Of a DNA stretch of 64,000 nucleotides, positions 56,886 to 64,000 are shown piece by piece. The stretch lies in assembly GCF_003182135.1 (NCBI RefSeq), contig NZ_QGTL01000004.1:1-64000 (forward strand). Direction: 5' to 3'. The stretch is from Nocardia neocaledoniensis. GTDB lineage: Bacteria > Actinomycetota > Actinomycetes > Mycobacteriales > Mycobacteriaceae. The notes beneath the pieces were generated by a model. It saw nothing but the letters and a program-made list of their open reading frames with translations. It searched no databases and was not told the origin of the DNA. The position numbers and the translations under genes were made by a program. Position 1 is the stretch's first letter, and each line of letters opens with the position of its first letter.

Positions 56886-56906
56886 GCTGAGCGTGGTCAG
56901 CTCAAT
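56886..56906. promoter_or_regulatory. Degenerate second HAIR element upstream of dnaK
   Basis: GCTGAGC-N7-GCTCAAT: right half matches HAIR, left half has two changes, same 7-7-7 spacing. It is 55 bases closer to dnaK than the perfect element, in the leader. Multiple HAIRs are known in front of some actinobacterial dnaK operons. Confidence 0.45.
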
Positions 56907-56940
56907 CCTGCCCTCGAGTTCCGTCGGGAGTCAACTGGAA

Positions 56941-56961
56941 CTTGAGTGAGTCACGCTCAAG
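56941..56961. promoter_or_regulatory. HAIR operator for HspR upstream of dnaK
   Basis: CTTGAGT-N7-GCTCAAG, an almost exact copy of the HAIR consensus, 140 bases before the dnaK ATG. The 331 bases between dnaK and hipA hold this, the weaker copy above and presumably the heat-shock promoter; nothing else was recognised there. Confidence 0.9.
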
Positions 56962-57132
56962 GTTGTCGATGAGCACAACCAGCACCTGCGATGATTCATT
57001 CCCGACCGCCGAAAAAATTTCCCACCCCGCCGACATTCTTGCTACGACTCGGCTCAACCGCGCCGTTCGATGCCACATCGTGACGCGTCACAGTTACGGA
57101 ACCTTCCGTATCGCAAACGCGGTGACGGTCCG

Positions 57133-58431
57133 CTACGGTTGATCACCACTCCGGCCGCGCGCAGGGGGCGCGGTCGGGGTGGGGTCGCGGAGCGTGGCGC
57201 AGTGTTCGGCCACCGCGTCGACGAGATTCGCGCGCAACGCGACCATGGCGTCGTCGGTGGCGTCCGGATCCACCCGAGCCAGTGCGTCGGGGAGCGCGGC
57301 CGCCATCTCGCGGGTCCGCGCCACCAGCCGGTCCGGATCCGTTCCCGCCGCTCCCGCGAACTTCTCGATGTGACGCAAGGTGACCTCGCCGAACTTCGAC
57401 CGCCCCGCGATCGGCATCGCGATACGCGCGAGCCCGGAGCCGCGCGACGGGTCGTACGGCAGCGAACTCGCGATGTCGTAGGCGGGAGCGAGAATCACGT
57501 CCAGGCCGTCGAGAATCACCGAGTAATTCTTGGCGTGCCCGTCCGGTGCGCCGAGAAGGTACTGCGCGACGACCAGGTCGGTGAAACGGTCCACGTCGCT
57601 CTGGGCCGCCTCGCGAGCCAGCAGACCCGCGATCGCGGTCGCGGAAGGGCCACCATCGGAAGCGTATTTGCGGTCGGGAGGAACCGACAGCGCCTGGCAC
57701 ATGTCTTCCTGGTGCAGGCGGAGCACCCGTCCGTCCGCGGTGCGGATCCGGTCGTACCGCTCGACGACGATCGCTGCGGCGCCGTCGAATTCGACGTACT
57801 CGGAGCTCGCCGACGTGACACCGACATCGGCCAGCGCGCGCAAACAGAGGTGCTCGTTGAACGCCTGCCCGGGGAAGCGCCCGATACCCGGCTTGATGAT
57901 GTGCGTACTTGCCGCGCTTCCACGCGCGTACGCCCACCCGTGGTCGGTACGCACGGCGGTGAACTTGGACTGCGCGCCGGCCAGACTCCAGCGCTCATCA
58001 GCCCCCAGCCACTGCGCGGGTGCGTCACGCAGCCGTCGAAGGCGTTCGCCGAGCTGGGCGTCGTTCGCATCTTCCAGCCAGCCGGAACCGTTGAGCGCGT
58101 CGTCGATCCGCTCCGGCTCGACGAGCTGTACCGCGCCCGCGCAATCCAAACCGACGTGCGCCAGCAACGCCGTCGAGTTGTTCGGCGACGCACCGAACTC
58201 GCGTGCGAGCAGATCGCGGACGGCCGCGTCGTCCGGGAGCAGGTTCAACAGCCACGGTGCGGTGACGCGATGGTCGAAGACTCGACCGGCCGCGAGGGGC
58301 ATCGACAACGACAGGGCGGTGGCGTTGATGTCGTCGGCGTAGTCGTCGAGGTAGGTGAAGTTCGGCTTGCCTGCCACGTTGGTCACCACGCCGGCGACCG
58401 CCCCGTCGAGGACGACCACGAGGTCAGTCAT
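57133..58431 (-). CDS. hipA: HipA-type Ser/Thr kinase toxin
   Basis: 432 residues from ATG 58431. N-terminal HipA domain (VVLDGAVAGVVTNVAGKPNFTYLDDYADD, ATALSLSMPLAAGRVFDHRVTAPWLLNLLPDD), then kinase core: WSLAGAQSKFTAVR, HIIKPGIGRFPGQAFNEHLC, catalytic loop GAPDGHAKNYSVIL with Asp and Asn, and PAYDIASSLPY as the metal-binding Asp. HipA phosphorylates glutamyl-tRNA synthetase in E. coli and causes dormancy; the target here is unknown. The 8-base overlap with hipB shows a coupled toxin-antitoxin pair. All catalytic residues present. Confidence 0.9.
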   Translation of the reverse strand: MTDLVVVLDGAVAGVVTNVAGKPNFTYLDDYADDINATALSLSMPLAAGRVFDHRVTAPWLLNLLPDDAAVRDLLAREFGASPNNSTALLAHVGLDCAGAVQLVEPERIDDALNGSGWLEDANDAQLGERLRRLRDAPAQWLGADERWSLAGAQSKFTAVRTDHGWAYARGSAASTHIIKPGIGRFPGQAFNEHLCLRALADVGVTSASSEYVEFDGAAAIVVERYDRIRTADGRVLRLHQEDMCQALSVPPDRKYASDGGPSATAIAGLLAREAAQSDVDRFTDLVVAQYLLGAPDGHAKNYSVILDGLDVILAPAYDIASSLPYDPSRGSGLARIAMPIAGRSKFGEVTLRHIEKFAGAAGTDPDRLVARTREMAAALPDALARVDPDATDDAMVALRANLVDAVAEHCATLRDPTPTAPPARGRSGDQP

Positions 58432-58729
58432 CGGATCCCGGCTCGCCTCGCAAGCGGGCGATGACCTCGTCGACGGCGTGCCGATCGGCGGTCGGCGGAC
58501 GCCGTCGCGGCATCGGCTCAGCGACCAGTCGCAACCCCAGCGCGTCGGCGATCTGGACGATCCTGCCGATCTCCCCGCGCGGACTCCCCGCTTCGACCCG
58601 GCCGACGAGTTGGCGCGTGACACCGGCAAGCTCGCCCACTTGATCTTGGGTCAAGCCGGCATCGATACGCGCTTTTCGTAGCATCGCGCCGAGCTGAACC
58701 AGATGGCGACGAACCCTGGCATCGGTCAT
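58424..58729 (-). CDS. hipB: HipB-type antitoxin (XRE helix-turn-helix)
   Basis: 101 residues. LGAMLRKARIDAGLTQDQVGELAGVTRQLVGRVEAGSPRGEIGRIVQIADALGLRLV is the XRE HTH; the tail RRRPPTADRHAVDEVIARLRG contacts HipA. Precedes and overlaps hipA and should repress the operon, perhaps through the inverted repeat upstream. Confidence 0.88.
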   Translation of the reverse strand: MTDARVRRHLVQLGAMLRKARIDAGLTQDQVGELAGVTRQLVGRVEAGSPRGEIGRIVQIADALGLRLVAEPMPRRRPPTADRHAVDEVIARLRGEPGSDD

Positions 58730-58755
58730 ATGTCACGATACCATTACCCGCCATT

Positions 58756-58777
58756 GATGTTCTAGATTCGAAACATC
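58756..58777. promoter_or_regulatory. Inverted repeat upstream of hipB (candidate operator)
   Basis: GATGTT-N10-AACATC with perfect 6-base arms, 27 bases before the hipB start, in an AT-rich patch. Its position fits a HipB operator. Confidence 0.45.
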
Positions 58778-58890
58778 GCTCTATGGAATAGACCTGCTGA
58801 TCTGCATGAAGTTATGAATCCATGCCATCGGCACATTGACACGGTACCCAGACATCGTTGCCCCTTCCCTCCATGTGCCGCCGGGGCTGG

Positions 58891-60444
58891 TCAGGGGGCG
58901 AGTTCGGCGATGATGCCTTCGGCGCTGCGGGCGGCGGTGCGGCAGGCGGTGGCGGTGGACTGGTCGGCGAGGGGGTGGGTGGCGCGGGCTCGCCACTTGC
59001 GGACGGCGGCGAGGGCGGCGGCGTGGATGGTCGGCACGGGCGCGTCGGCGGGGAGGCCGAGGCGGAGGTGGGGAGCGATGCCCGCGCCGCCGAGGAGGCG
59101 GTGGAGTTCGGTGAGGTCGTCGGGCGGGAGAGGTAGTTCGTCGGTGCGCAGGCGGCCGAGCAGGCGCAGCTCGGCGAAACCGTGCACGTCGGCGAGGCGG
59201 GCGCGGACCCGCGGGAGGAGTTGGTCGGCCTCGGTGCCGGGGTGGGCGGCGATCACCCTGGACAGGGTGGTGAGCGCCGAATGGGCCTTCAATTGGTCTG
59301 CCCGCTGGCCGAATTGGACGTCGAGGACCGAGCGCAGCTCGTCGATGCCGCTGCGGGCGGCCAGTTCCGCCGACAGCGTCGCCGAATCGCGCACGCCGAG
59401 CCGGATCAGTGTGGTGGCCATGCGAATGCCGAACAGCCCGAAGCGATCGGCCAGCTGCGCGCGCAGCTCCGGCGCCACCGGCAGCGGGATGTCGGCGCGG
59501 GCGAAGCGATCCGCCGACAGCAACGCCACGCCCAGGTCCTCGGCGGGCACCCCGGCCAGCGCCTGGAAGGCGGCGAACTCGGGCTGACGCAGGGTCACCG
59601 CGGCGAACGCGAGCAGCCCGGCCACCGGAATCACCGCCTGGCACAGGCCCGTTCGCTCCAGCTCGCCCGCGAAGCGGGCGGCGACGTCACGCGCCGAATG
59701 GAGGGCGTCGATGCGGCCCGCGCCGATCTCGTCGGCCCGGGAAACGACACCGACCACGCCGAGCGGGCCGGCGCCGTCCGCCCCGCCGGCGCCGAGCTGC
59801 TCGAGGAAATGCACGTCGGCGGCGTCGAGGCGGCGCAGGAGATAGACGACGGCATCCGCCCCCGGCGAAGACAGCGCGGGCTGATCGAACGCGGCGTCAC
59901 CCGGGGTGAGCAGTTCGATCGTGCGCTGCGAGACCTCGCGCGACAGCGACGAGGTGCCCGGCGTATCGATGATGGTGGTCTGGGCCAGGGCCGCCGACGG
60001 CCAGCTCACCTCGAGATGGTCGACGCCGCTCGCGCGCGGCCCGTCCCAGCGCAGGCCGTCCAGGTCGAAAGCCAGACCGTGCGCACCGCCGCCGCGCCGG
60101 ACCACCACATTGGCCCGGGCGCCCTCCGGGGAGAACGCGGTGACCGACGGCGTCGCGCCGTCGCGATACCAGGTGACCAGCCGGGTGCACTCGGTCGCGT
60201 CGGTCGGCGCGACACTCTGCCCGACCAGCGCGTTCAGCAGCGTCGACTTGCCCGCCTTGATCGACCCGGCCAACGCCACTCGCAGCGGTTCCCGTAAACG
60301 GTGCTCGCAGTCGGCGAGCGCGGCACGCGCGTACGGCTGGCGATCGAACGCTCGCGCCGCCGCGCGGACCAGCTGCCGCGCCTCGGCCAGAATCCCCTGT
60401 GCGGGCCGATGGCCGGATGGAGCGGTGTCGAAGCGGTAGGTCAC
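58891..60444 (-). CDS. iniC: IniC-like dynamin-family GTPase
   Basis: 517 residues from GTG 60444, overlapping the iniA stop by four bases (GTGA). G1 loop LAGSIKAGKSTLLNALVG, G3 IIDTPGTSSL, G4 VVSRADEIG: a dynamin-like GTPase with helical stalk (residues 300-517). IniC in mycobacteria is induced with IniA by isoniazid and ethambutol and remodels membrane. The C-terminus is Ala/Arg-rich. Iniationally coupled with iniA, last gene of iniBAC. Confidence 0.85.
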   Translation of the reverse strand: MTYRFDTAPSGHRPAQGILAEARQLVRAAARAFDRQPYARAALADCEHRLREPLRVALAGSIKAGKSTLLNALVGQSVAPTDATECTRLVTWYRDGATPSVTAFSPEGARANVVVRRGGGAHGLAFDLDGLRWDGPRASGVDHLEVSWPSAALAQTTIIDTPGTSSLSREVSQRTIELLTPGDAAFDQPALSSPGADAVVYLLRRLDAADVHFLEQLGAGGADGAGPLGVVGVVSRADEIGAGRIDALHSARDVAARFAGELERTGLCQAVIPVAGLLAFAAVTLRQPEFAAFQALAGVPAEDLGVALLSADRFARADIPLPVAPELRAQLADRFGLFGIRMATTLIRLGVRDSATLSAELAARSGIDELRSVLDVQFGQRADQLKAHSALTTLSRVIAAHPGTEADQLLPRVRARLADVHGFAELRLLGRLRTDELPLPPDDLTELHRLLGGAGIAPHLRLGLPADAPVPTIHAAALAAVRKWRARATHPLADQSTATACRTAARSAEGIIAELAP

Positions 60445-62282
60445 CCAGATACCGTACCGGCGGCCGCGTGCCGTCCGGACGGCTTGTCCCCCGGCTCGAC
60501 CAGCATCGAATCGGCGTACCGGCGCAGCTCGGCGACGGCGTGCAGCTGACGCTCCAGCACGGCGGTGCGCTCGGCGCGCTGCGTCGCGGCCATCGTCGCC
60601 GCGTCCTGGGCCGCGCGCAACGACGCGTCGATCGAGCGCAGACTGCGATCGGCGACGCCGGCGAAATGGTCGCGCAGGGCGCGGTGGATGCGGTGCAGGC
60701 GATCCTTGGTGTCCTTGGCGGCCTGGAACGCCACGTCGTCGAGGAAGCGGCGGACCTCCGCGTTCGCTTCGATCCGGCGGCGGGCCAGCCGGGCGGTCTT
60801 GTCGTCGCGATAGGCCTTGCCGCCCACGATCAGCCCGGCGCCGAGCGAGATCGGGTTCAGCATCGCGAGCCCGGCGAAAGTGGTGGCCAGGCCGACCATC
60901 AGGACGCCGCCGTAGGAGCCGCGCATGCCCACCAGGATCTTGCTGGTGAAACCGATGTCCGGCTCCAGATCGGCCAGGGAACCGGTGCTCGTCACCGCGC
61001 GATCGTCGCCCACCTCCGGCAGTTCCACCGCGCCGACCTCGGCGAAGTGGTCCGCGATCCGCTCGGCGAGCAGTTCGGTGCGGCGGTGGGTGAGCAGGAG
61101 GTTCTCGCCGAGGGCGGTGTCGACGGCGTCGGAGAGCCACTCGGCGATCGCGCCCCAGTGGCGGCCGGGATCGTGGTCGTCGATCCACTCCTGGCCGGTG
61201 CGGGCGATGCCGCGCAGGCGCTCGCGCAGGTCGTGGTCGACATCGCCGACCAGGTCGGTGATGCCGTCGGCGAGGGTCTGCTGCCAGCTCGCGGTGCGCC
61301 GCTGCAGTTCCTCGGCGGCCGTGCGCGCCGTCTGCAGTTCGGTGATGGCGGCCGAGCCGAGTGCCGGATCGCGCAACGCGACCAGTTCGCTGCCCAGCGC
61401 GAGCGCGAGATGTTCCGCCGCCGAATGCAATTCACGAGAGACGGCCTGGCGGGTCGCTGCGTGGTCGCGGGCGACGACCCGGTCGCGGAGGAAGGTGAAC
61501 AGCACACCGAAGCCGGACTCCCTGCCGAGTTCGGCGTCCTGCAGGCGCAGCGCGTGGGCGCGCAGCAGGGCCGAGACCGGGATCGCCGCGACGTCGAGCG
61601 TGCCGAGGTGGCCGCGGTTCGCCTCGAACACCTGCTGCCAATGCGGATACAGATCCGTCTTGGTGAGCAGGACCGCGACCGCGGGGCACAGTTCGCGGAC
61701 CTGCCGGACGAAGGTGAGTTCGGGCTCGGTGAGCTCGGTGGACGCGTCGGAGAGCACCAGCACCGCGTCGGCGGCCGTGGCCATGCCGAGAATGGTCGCG
61801 GTGCCGGTACCGCCGTGCCCGCCGACGCCGGGGGTGTCGATCAGGACGATGCCGTCGGCCAGTAGCTGATTCGGCACCTCGGCCTCGATCCGGGCGATCT
61901 GCTTGCCCTGCGCCAGCGGGCTGCGCGGATCAATGGCGCCGATCTCGTCGAACGGGATCTCCACCCGCGACTCCTCGGCGCCGGGCGCGGTGAGCACCAG
62001 GTGGGCGCGCTGCTGCTCGCCGTAGGACAGGTGGAGTGGGAGCACTGTGGTGGTGTCGTCGCCGACCGGGCACACGTCGAGCCCGAGTAGCGCGTTCACG
62101 AACCGGCTCTTGCCCTGATTGAGCTGGCCCGTGACGACGATCCGATGACGTGGATCGCGCACCCGCTCGGTGACCTGCACCAGGCGGCCGACCAGGTCCG
62201 CGCGACCCGCGGCGCGGGCCGCCGCGACGGTGTCGGCCAACACCGTCGCCAGCGGCACCGCGTTCGGTGCGAGAGTCCCCAT
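60441..62282 (-). CDS. iniA: IniA-like bacterial dynamin
   Basis: 613 residues. G1 VVTGQLNQGKSRFVNALLG, switch VGDDTTTVLPL, G3 LIDTPGVGGHGG, G4 VLLTKTDLYP. Residues about 450-495 hold a hydrophobic pair (GGVLMVGLATTFAGLAMLNPISLGAGLIVGG) as the membrane paddle of dynamin-like proteins. M. tuberculosis IniA mediates membrane fission and is induced by cell-wall inhibitors. It starts 17 bases after iniB and overlaps iniC. Confidence 0.88.
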   Translation of the reverse strand: MGTLAPNAVPLATVLADTVAAARAAGRADLVGRLVQVTERVRDPRHRIVVTGQLNQGKSRFVNALLGLDVCPVGDDTTTVLPLHLSYGEQQRAHLVLTAPGAEESRVEIPFDEIGAIDPRSPLAQGKQIARIEAEVPNQLLADGIVLIDTPGVGGHGGTGTATILGMATAADAVLVLSDASTELTEPELTFVRQVRELCPAVAVLLTKTDLYPHWQQVFEANRGHLGTLDVAAIPVSALLRAHALRLQDAELGRESGFGVLFTFLRDRVVARDHAATRQAVSRELHSAAEHLALALGSELVALRDPALGSAAITELQTARTAAEELQRRTASWQQTLADGITDLVGDVDHDLRERLRGIARTGQEWIDDHDPGRHWGAIAEWLSDAVDTALGENLLLTHRRTELLAERIADHFAEVGAVELPEVGDDRAVTSTGSLADLEPDIGFTSKILVGMRGSYGGVLMVGLATTFAGLAMLNPISLGAGLIVGGKAYRDDKTARLARRRIEANAEVRRFLDDVAFQAAKDTKDRLHRIHRALRDHFAGVADRSLRSIDASLRAAQDAATMAATQRAERTAVLERQLHAVAELRRYADSMLVEPGDKPSGRHAAAGTVSG

Positions 62283-62299
62283 CCCAGTGTCCGTTTCGC

Positions 62300-64000
62300 T
62301 CAGTCGAACAGTCCGTCGGTGTGCGTATCGGCACCGGCGCCGGTGACGGTACTCGATTCACCGAACAGCGAGCTGTCGCCGCTGAGGCTCGAGCCGTGCA
62401 GGCCGGAGCCGAACGCGCTCGACACGTCGACCGAGGACCAGGTGTCGGCAGCCGTGGTGACCGCGCCCTGCGTCGTCGCTCCACCGGTGAGGTCGCCGGT
62501 CGCGGCGGTGGTGGTTTGGGTCGTGCCCGCCACGTCGCCGGTGAGGCCGGTGGCGCCGGTGAAGCCGGTGTCGCCGGTGAGACCGCCGGACAGGCCGCCG
62601 CCGAGGCCGGTTTCGAGGCCGGTGCCGGCGGACCCGCCGAGGTCGGCCGCCGTCGAACCGGCAAGGCCGACACCGGATTCCACCGCGCCACCGAGACCGG
62701 CTTGGGCTCCCGCCGTCGCGCCGAGGCCCGCGTCCACCGCACCGCCGAGGCCCGCCTGCGCACCGCCGACCGTCGAACCAGCCAGGCCGACACCGGATTC
62801 CACCGCGCCACCCAGGCCGGCTTGGGCACCCGACGCGGCGCCGAGACCCGCGTCCACCGCACCGCCGAGGCCGGCTTGGGCACCCGTCGTCGCGCCGAGG
62901 CCCGCGTCGACCGCGCCGCTGAGGCCCGCCTGCGCGCCCGCTGCCGTCGAACCGGCGAGGCCGAGACCGGATTCCACCGCACCGCCCAGACCGGCGTTGG
63001 CACTTCCTGCCACCGAACCTGCCAGGCCGAGGCCGGTGTCGAGACCGGCCTGCGCACCACCAGCGAGGCCGGTCTCGAGTCCGATGCCGGTCGCACCGGA
63101 GAGCGCGGTGTCGAGGCCGGTGCCGATCTCCGCCGACCCGCCGCCGGTGAACAGTCCACCGAGGCCGCCGGTGAGGTCGGCGCCCGCGGAAGCCGCGCCG
63201 CCGAGCCCGGTCTCCAGGCCGGTGCCGAGTTCGGCGCCCACGCCGGCCGCACCATCGAGACCGGTGATCGCCGTCGTGGTCACCGCGGCACCGAGCCCGC
63301 CGGCCGCCTGCGCCCCGGCATTCGCCGCCGCGCCCAGCCCGGCACCGACCGTGGTCGCGCCGTTCGCGCCGGCCTCGAGCCCGCCACCGAGCTGTCCGCC
63401 GAGTTCCGAAGTGAGCCCGGCAGTTCCACCGACGAGCCCGTCGACAGCACCTTCGAGCCCGGCCCCCGCACCGACCGCACCATCCACGGCACCGCCGAGA
63501 CCAGCCGCGATTCCGCCCGCCGCACCGGCAGCACCCGACAGCGCACCATCGAGACCGGCCGTCGCGTCCACAGCGCCGGACAGCGCGCCATCGAGGCCAG
63601 CGCCCGCGCCGATCGCGCCGTCCAGGGCGCCTTCGATGCCGCCGCCGATGCCGGCTGCACCGTCCAGCGCACCGTCGAGACCAGCGGCCAGGTCGCCGCC
63701 GGCACCCACAGCGCCGGACAGAGCACCGTCGAGACCAGCGCCGATACCCGCAGCGCCGTCCAACGCGCCATCGAGACCGGCGGCCAGGTCGCCGCCCGCA
63801 CCCACAGCGCCGGACAGCGCGCCGTTGAGGCCGGCACCGATACCAGCCGCACCATCCAGCGCACCGTCGAGACCAGCGGCCACGTCACCGCCCGCGCCCA
63901 CTGCACCGGAGAGCGCGCCATCGAGACCAGCGCCGATACCCGCAGCACCCTCGAGAGCGCCTTCGAGACCGGTCGTCAGGTCGCCGCCCGCACCGACGAC
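62300..64000 (-). CDS. iniB: IniB-like Gly/Ala repeat protein (5' end outside window)
   Basis: The open frame runs past the right edge without a start, at least 567 residues. Gly/Ala/Asp/Leu repeats with VGAGGDLAAGLDGALDGA and AQAGLGGAVDAGLGA themes; the last ~80 residues (DLTGGATTQGAVTTAADTW to HTDGLFD) are Thr/Ser/Asp-rich. The position ahead of IniA- and IniC-like GTPases gives the assignment; mycobacterial IniB is likewise Gly/Ala-rich. The C-terminal Thr/Asp-rich tail could be exposed. Role in the iniBAC response is unknown. Confidence 0.8.
   Translation of the reverse strand, partial: VVGAGGDLTTGLEGALEGAAGIGAGLDGALSGAVGAGGDVAAGLDGALDGAAGIGAGLNGALSGAVGAGGDLAAGLDGALDGAAGIGAGLDGALSGAVGAGGDLAAGLDGALDGAAGIGGGIEGALDGAIGAGAGLDGALSGAVDATAGLDGALSGAAGAAGGIAAGLGGAVDGAVGAGAGLEGAVDGLVGGTAGLTSELGGQLGGGLEAGANGATTVGAGLGAAANAGAQAAGGLGAAVTTTAITGLDGAAGVGAELGTGLETGLGGAASAGADLTGGLGGLFTGGGSAEIGTGLDTALSGATGIGLETGLAGGAQAGLDTGLGLAGSVAGSANAGLGGAVESGLGLAGSTAAGAQAGLSGAVDAGLGATTGAQAGLGGAVDAGLGAASGAQAGLGGAVESGVGLAGSTVGGAQAGLGGAVDAGLGATAGAQAGLGGAVESGVGLAGSTAADLGGSAGTGLETGLGGGLSGGLTGDTGFTGATGLTGDVAGTTQTTTAATGDLTGGATTQGAVTTAADTWSSVDVSSAFGSGLHGSSLSGDSSLFGESSTVTGAGADTHTDGLFD
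62640..63020 (-). repeat. Gly/Ala repeats of about 120 bases in iniB
   Basis: Imperfect copies of AQAGLGGAVESGVGLAGST alternating with AQAGLGGAVDAGLGA, spaced about 120 bases apart, for example the match between 62650-62705 and 62770-62825. Confidence 0.65.
63614..63997 (-). repeat. Four in-frame 96-base repeats in iniB
   Basis: Four consecutive 32-residue units VGAGGD(L/V)..GL(D/E)GAL(D/E)GAAGIG.G..GALSGA (96 bases each) occupy 63614-63709, 63710-63805, 63806-63901 and 63902-63997; the series may continue outside the window. Confidence 0.8.

Noticed and set aside
55248..56945. Long plus-strand frame opposite dnaK
   Set aside because: Antisense to dnaK; codon-position GC forces open frames; no ribosome site or family match.

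Overview
High-GC actinobacterial chromosome segment, most likely Nocardia or a close mycolic-acid-containing relative. The evidence is the codon bias, frequent GTG starts, an IniBAC operon, a TtfA-like mycolate-transport factor, a fused HadA/HadB dehydratase, EspG/DUF3558 proteins, and a gene order that (from memory) follows Mycobacterium tuberculosis Rv0341-Rv0385. No rRNA, tRNA, IS element, prophage or CRISPR array was seen.

Layout. 1-9 kb: end of fprA, an amidohydrolase, DUF456, an alpha-methylacyl-CoA racemase, a MocR regulator, an alkyltransferase (ogt), an alpha/beta hydrolase, a 21-bp/85-bp repeat tract and two exported proteins. 9-31 kb: a conserved block of purA, a small conserved gene, M50 protease, GT2, FUSC transporter, DUF3151, a very long low-complexity membrane protein, HadA-HadB fusion, EmbR-like regulator, fba, two DedA genes, GH76, an SPOUT methyltransferase, YhhN, FabH, pyrE, SDR and ttfA. 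32-35 kb: clpB under an HspR (HAIR) operator, then an MDR oxidoreductase. 35.7-44 kb: an accessory zone with an HTH/PIN toxin-antitoxin pair, a four-gene ESX-associated operon (DUF3558 lipoprotein, small helical protein, PPE/WXG-like protein, EspG), a Phd/VapC pair, and MarR- and TetR-type regulators with visible operators next to detoxification-type enzymes. 44.3-52.2 kb: the most unusual locus. A minus-strand set encodes a type II flavohemoglobin-like protein, a small EACC1-like protein and a 1438-residue protein that joins a caspase-fold protease to four P-loop domains, the last three being an EccC-type (type VII secretion) ATPase array. On the other side, convergent, lie a second flavohemoglobin and a stand-alone reductase of the same family. 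52.8-56.8 kb: dnaK-grpE-dnaJ-hspR operon with HAIR operators. 57.1-58.7 kb: hipBA. 58.9-64 kb: iniBAC, with iniB cut by the window end.

How it fits together. HspR from the dnaK operon should repress both dnaK and clpB, because the same inverted repeat stands upstream of each. Several genes serve the mycolate envelope (IniBAC, TtfA, HadAB fusion, FabH, EmbR-like). The caspase-EccC/EACC1 pair resembles predicted NTP-regulated conflict (defence/suicide) systems of multicellular bacteria. Its overlap with EACC1 and linkage to flavohemoglobins suggest a regulated protease complex, possibly redox- or NO-responsive; that role is inference.
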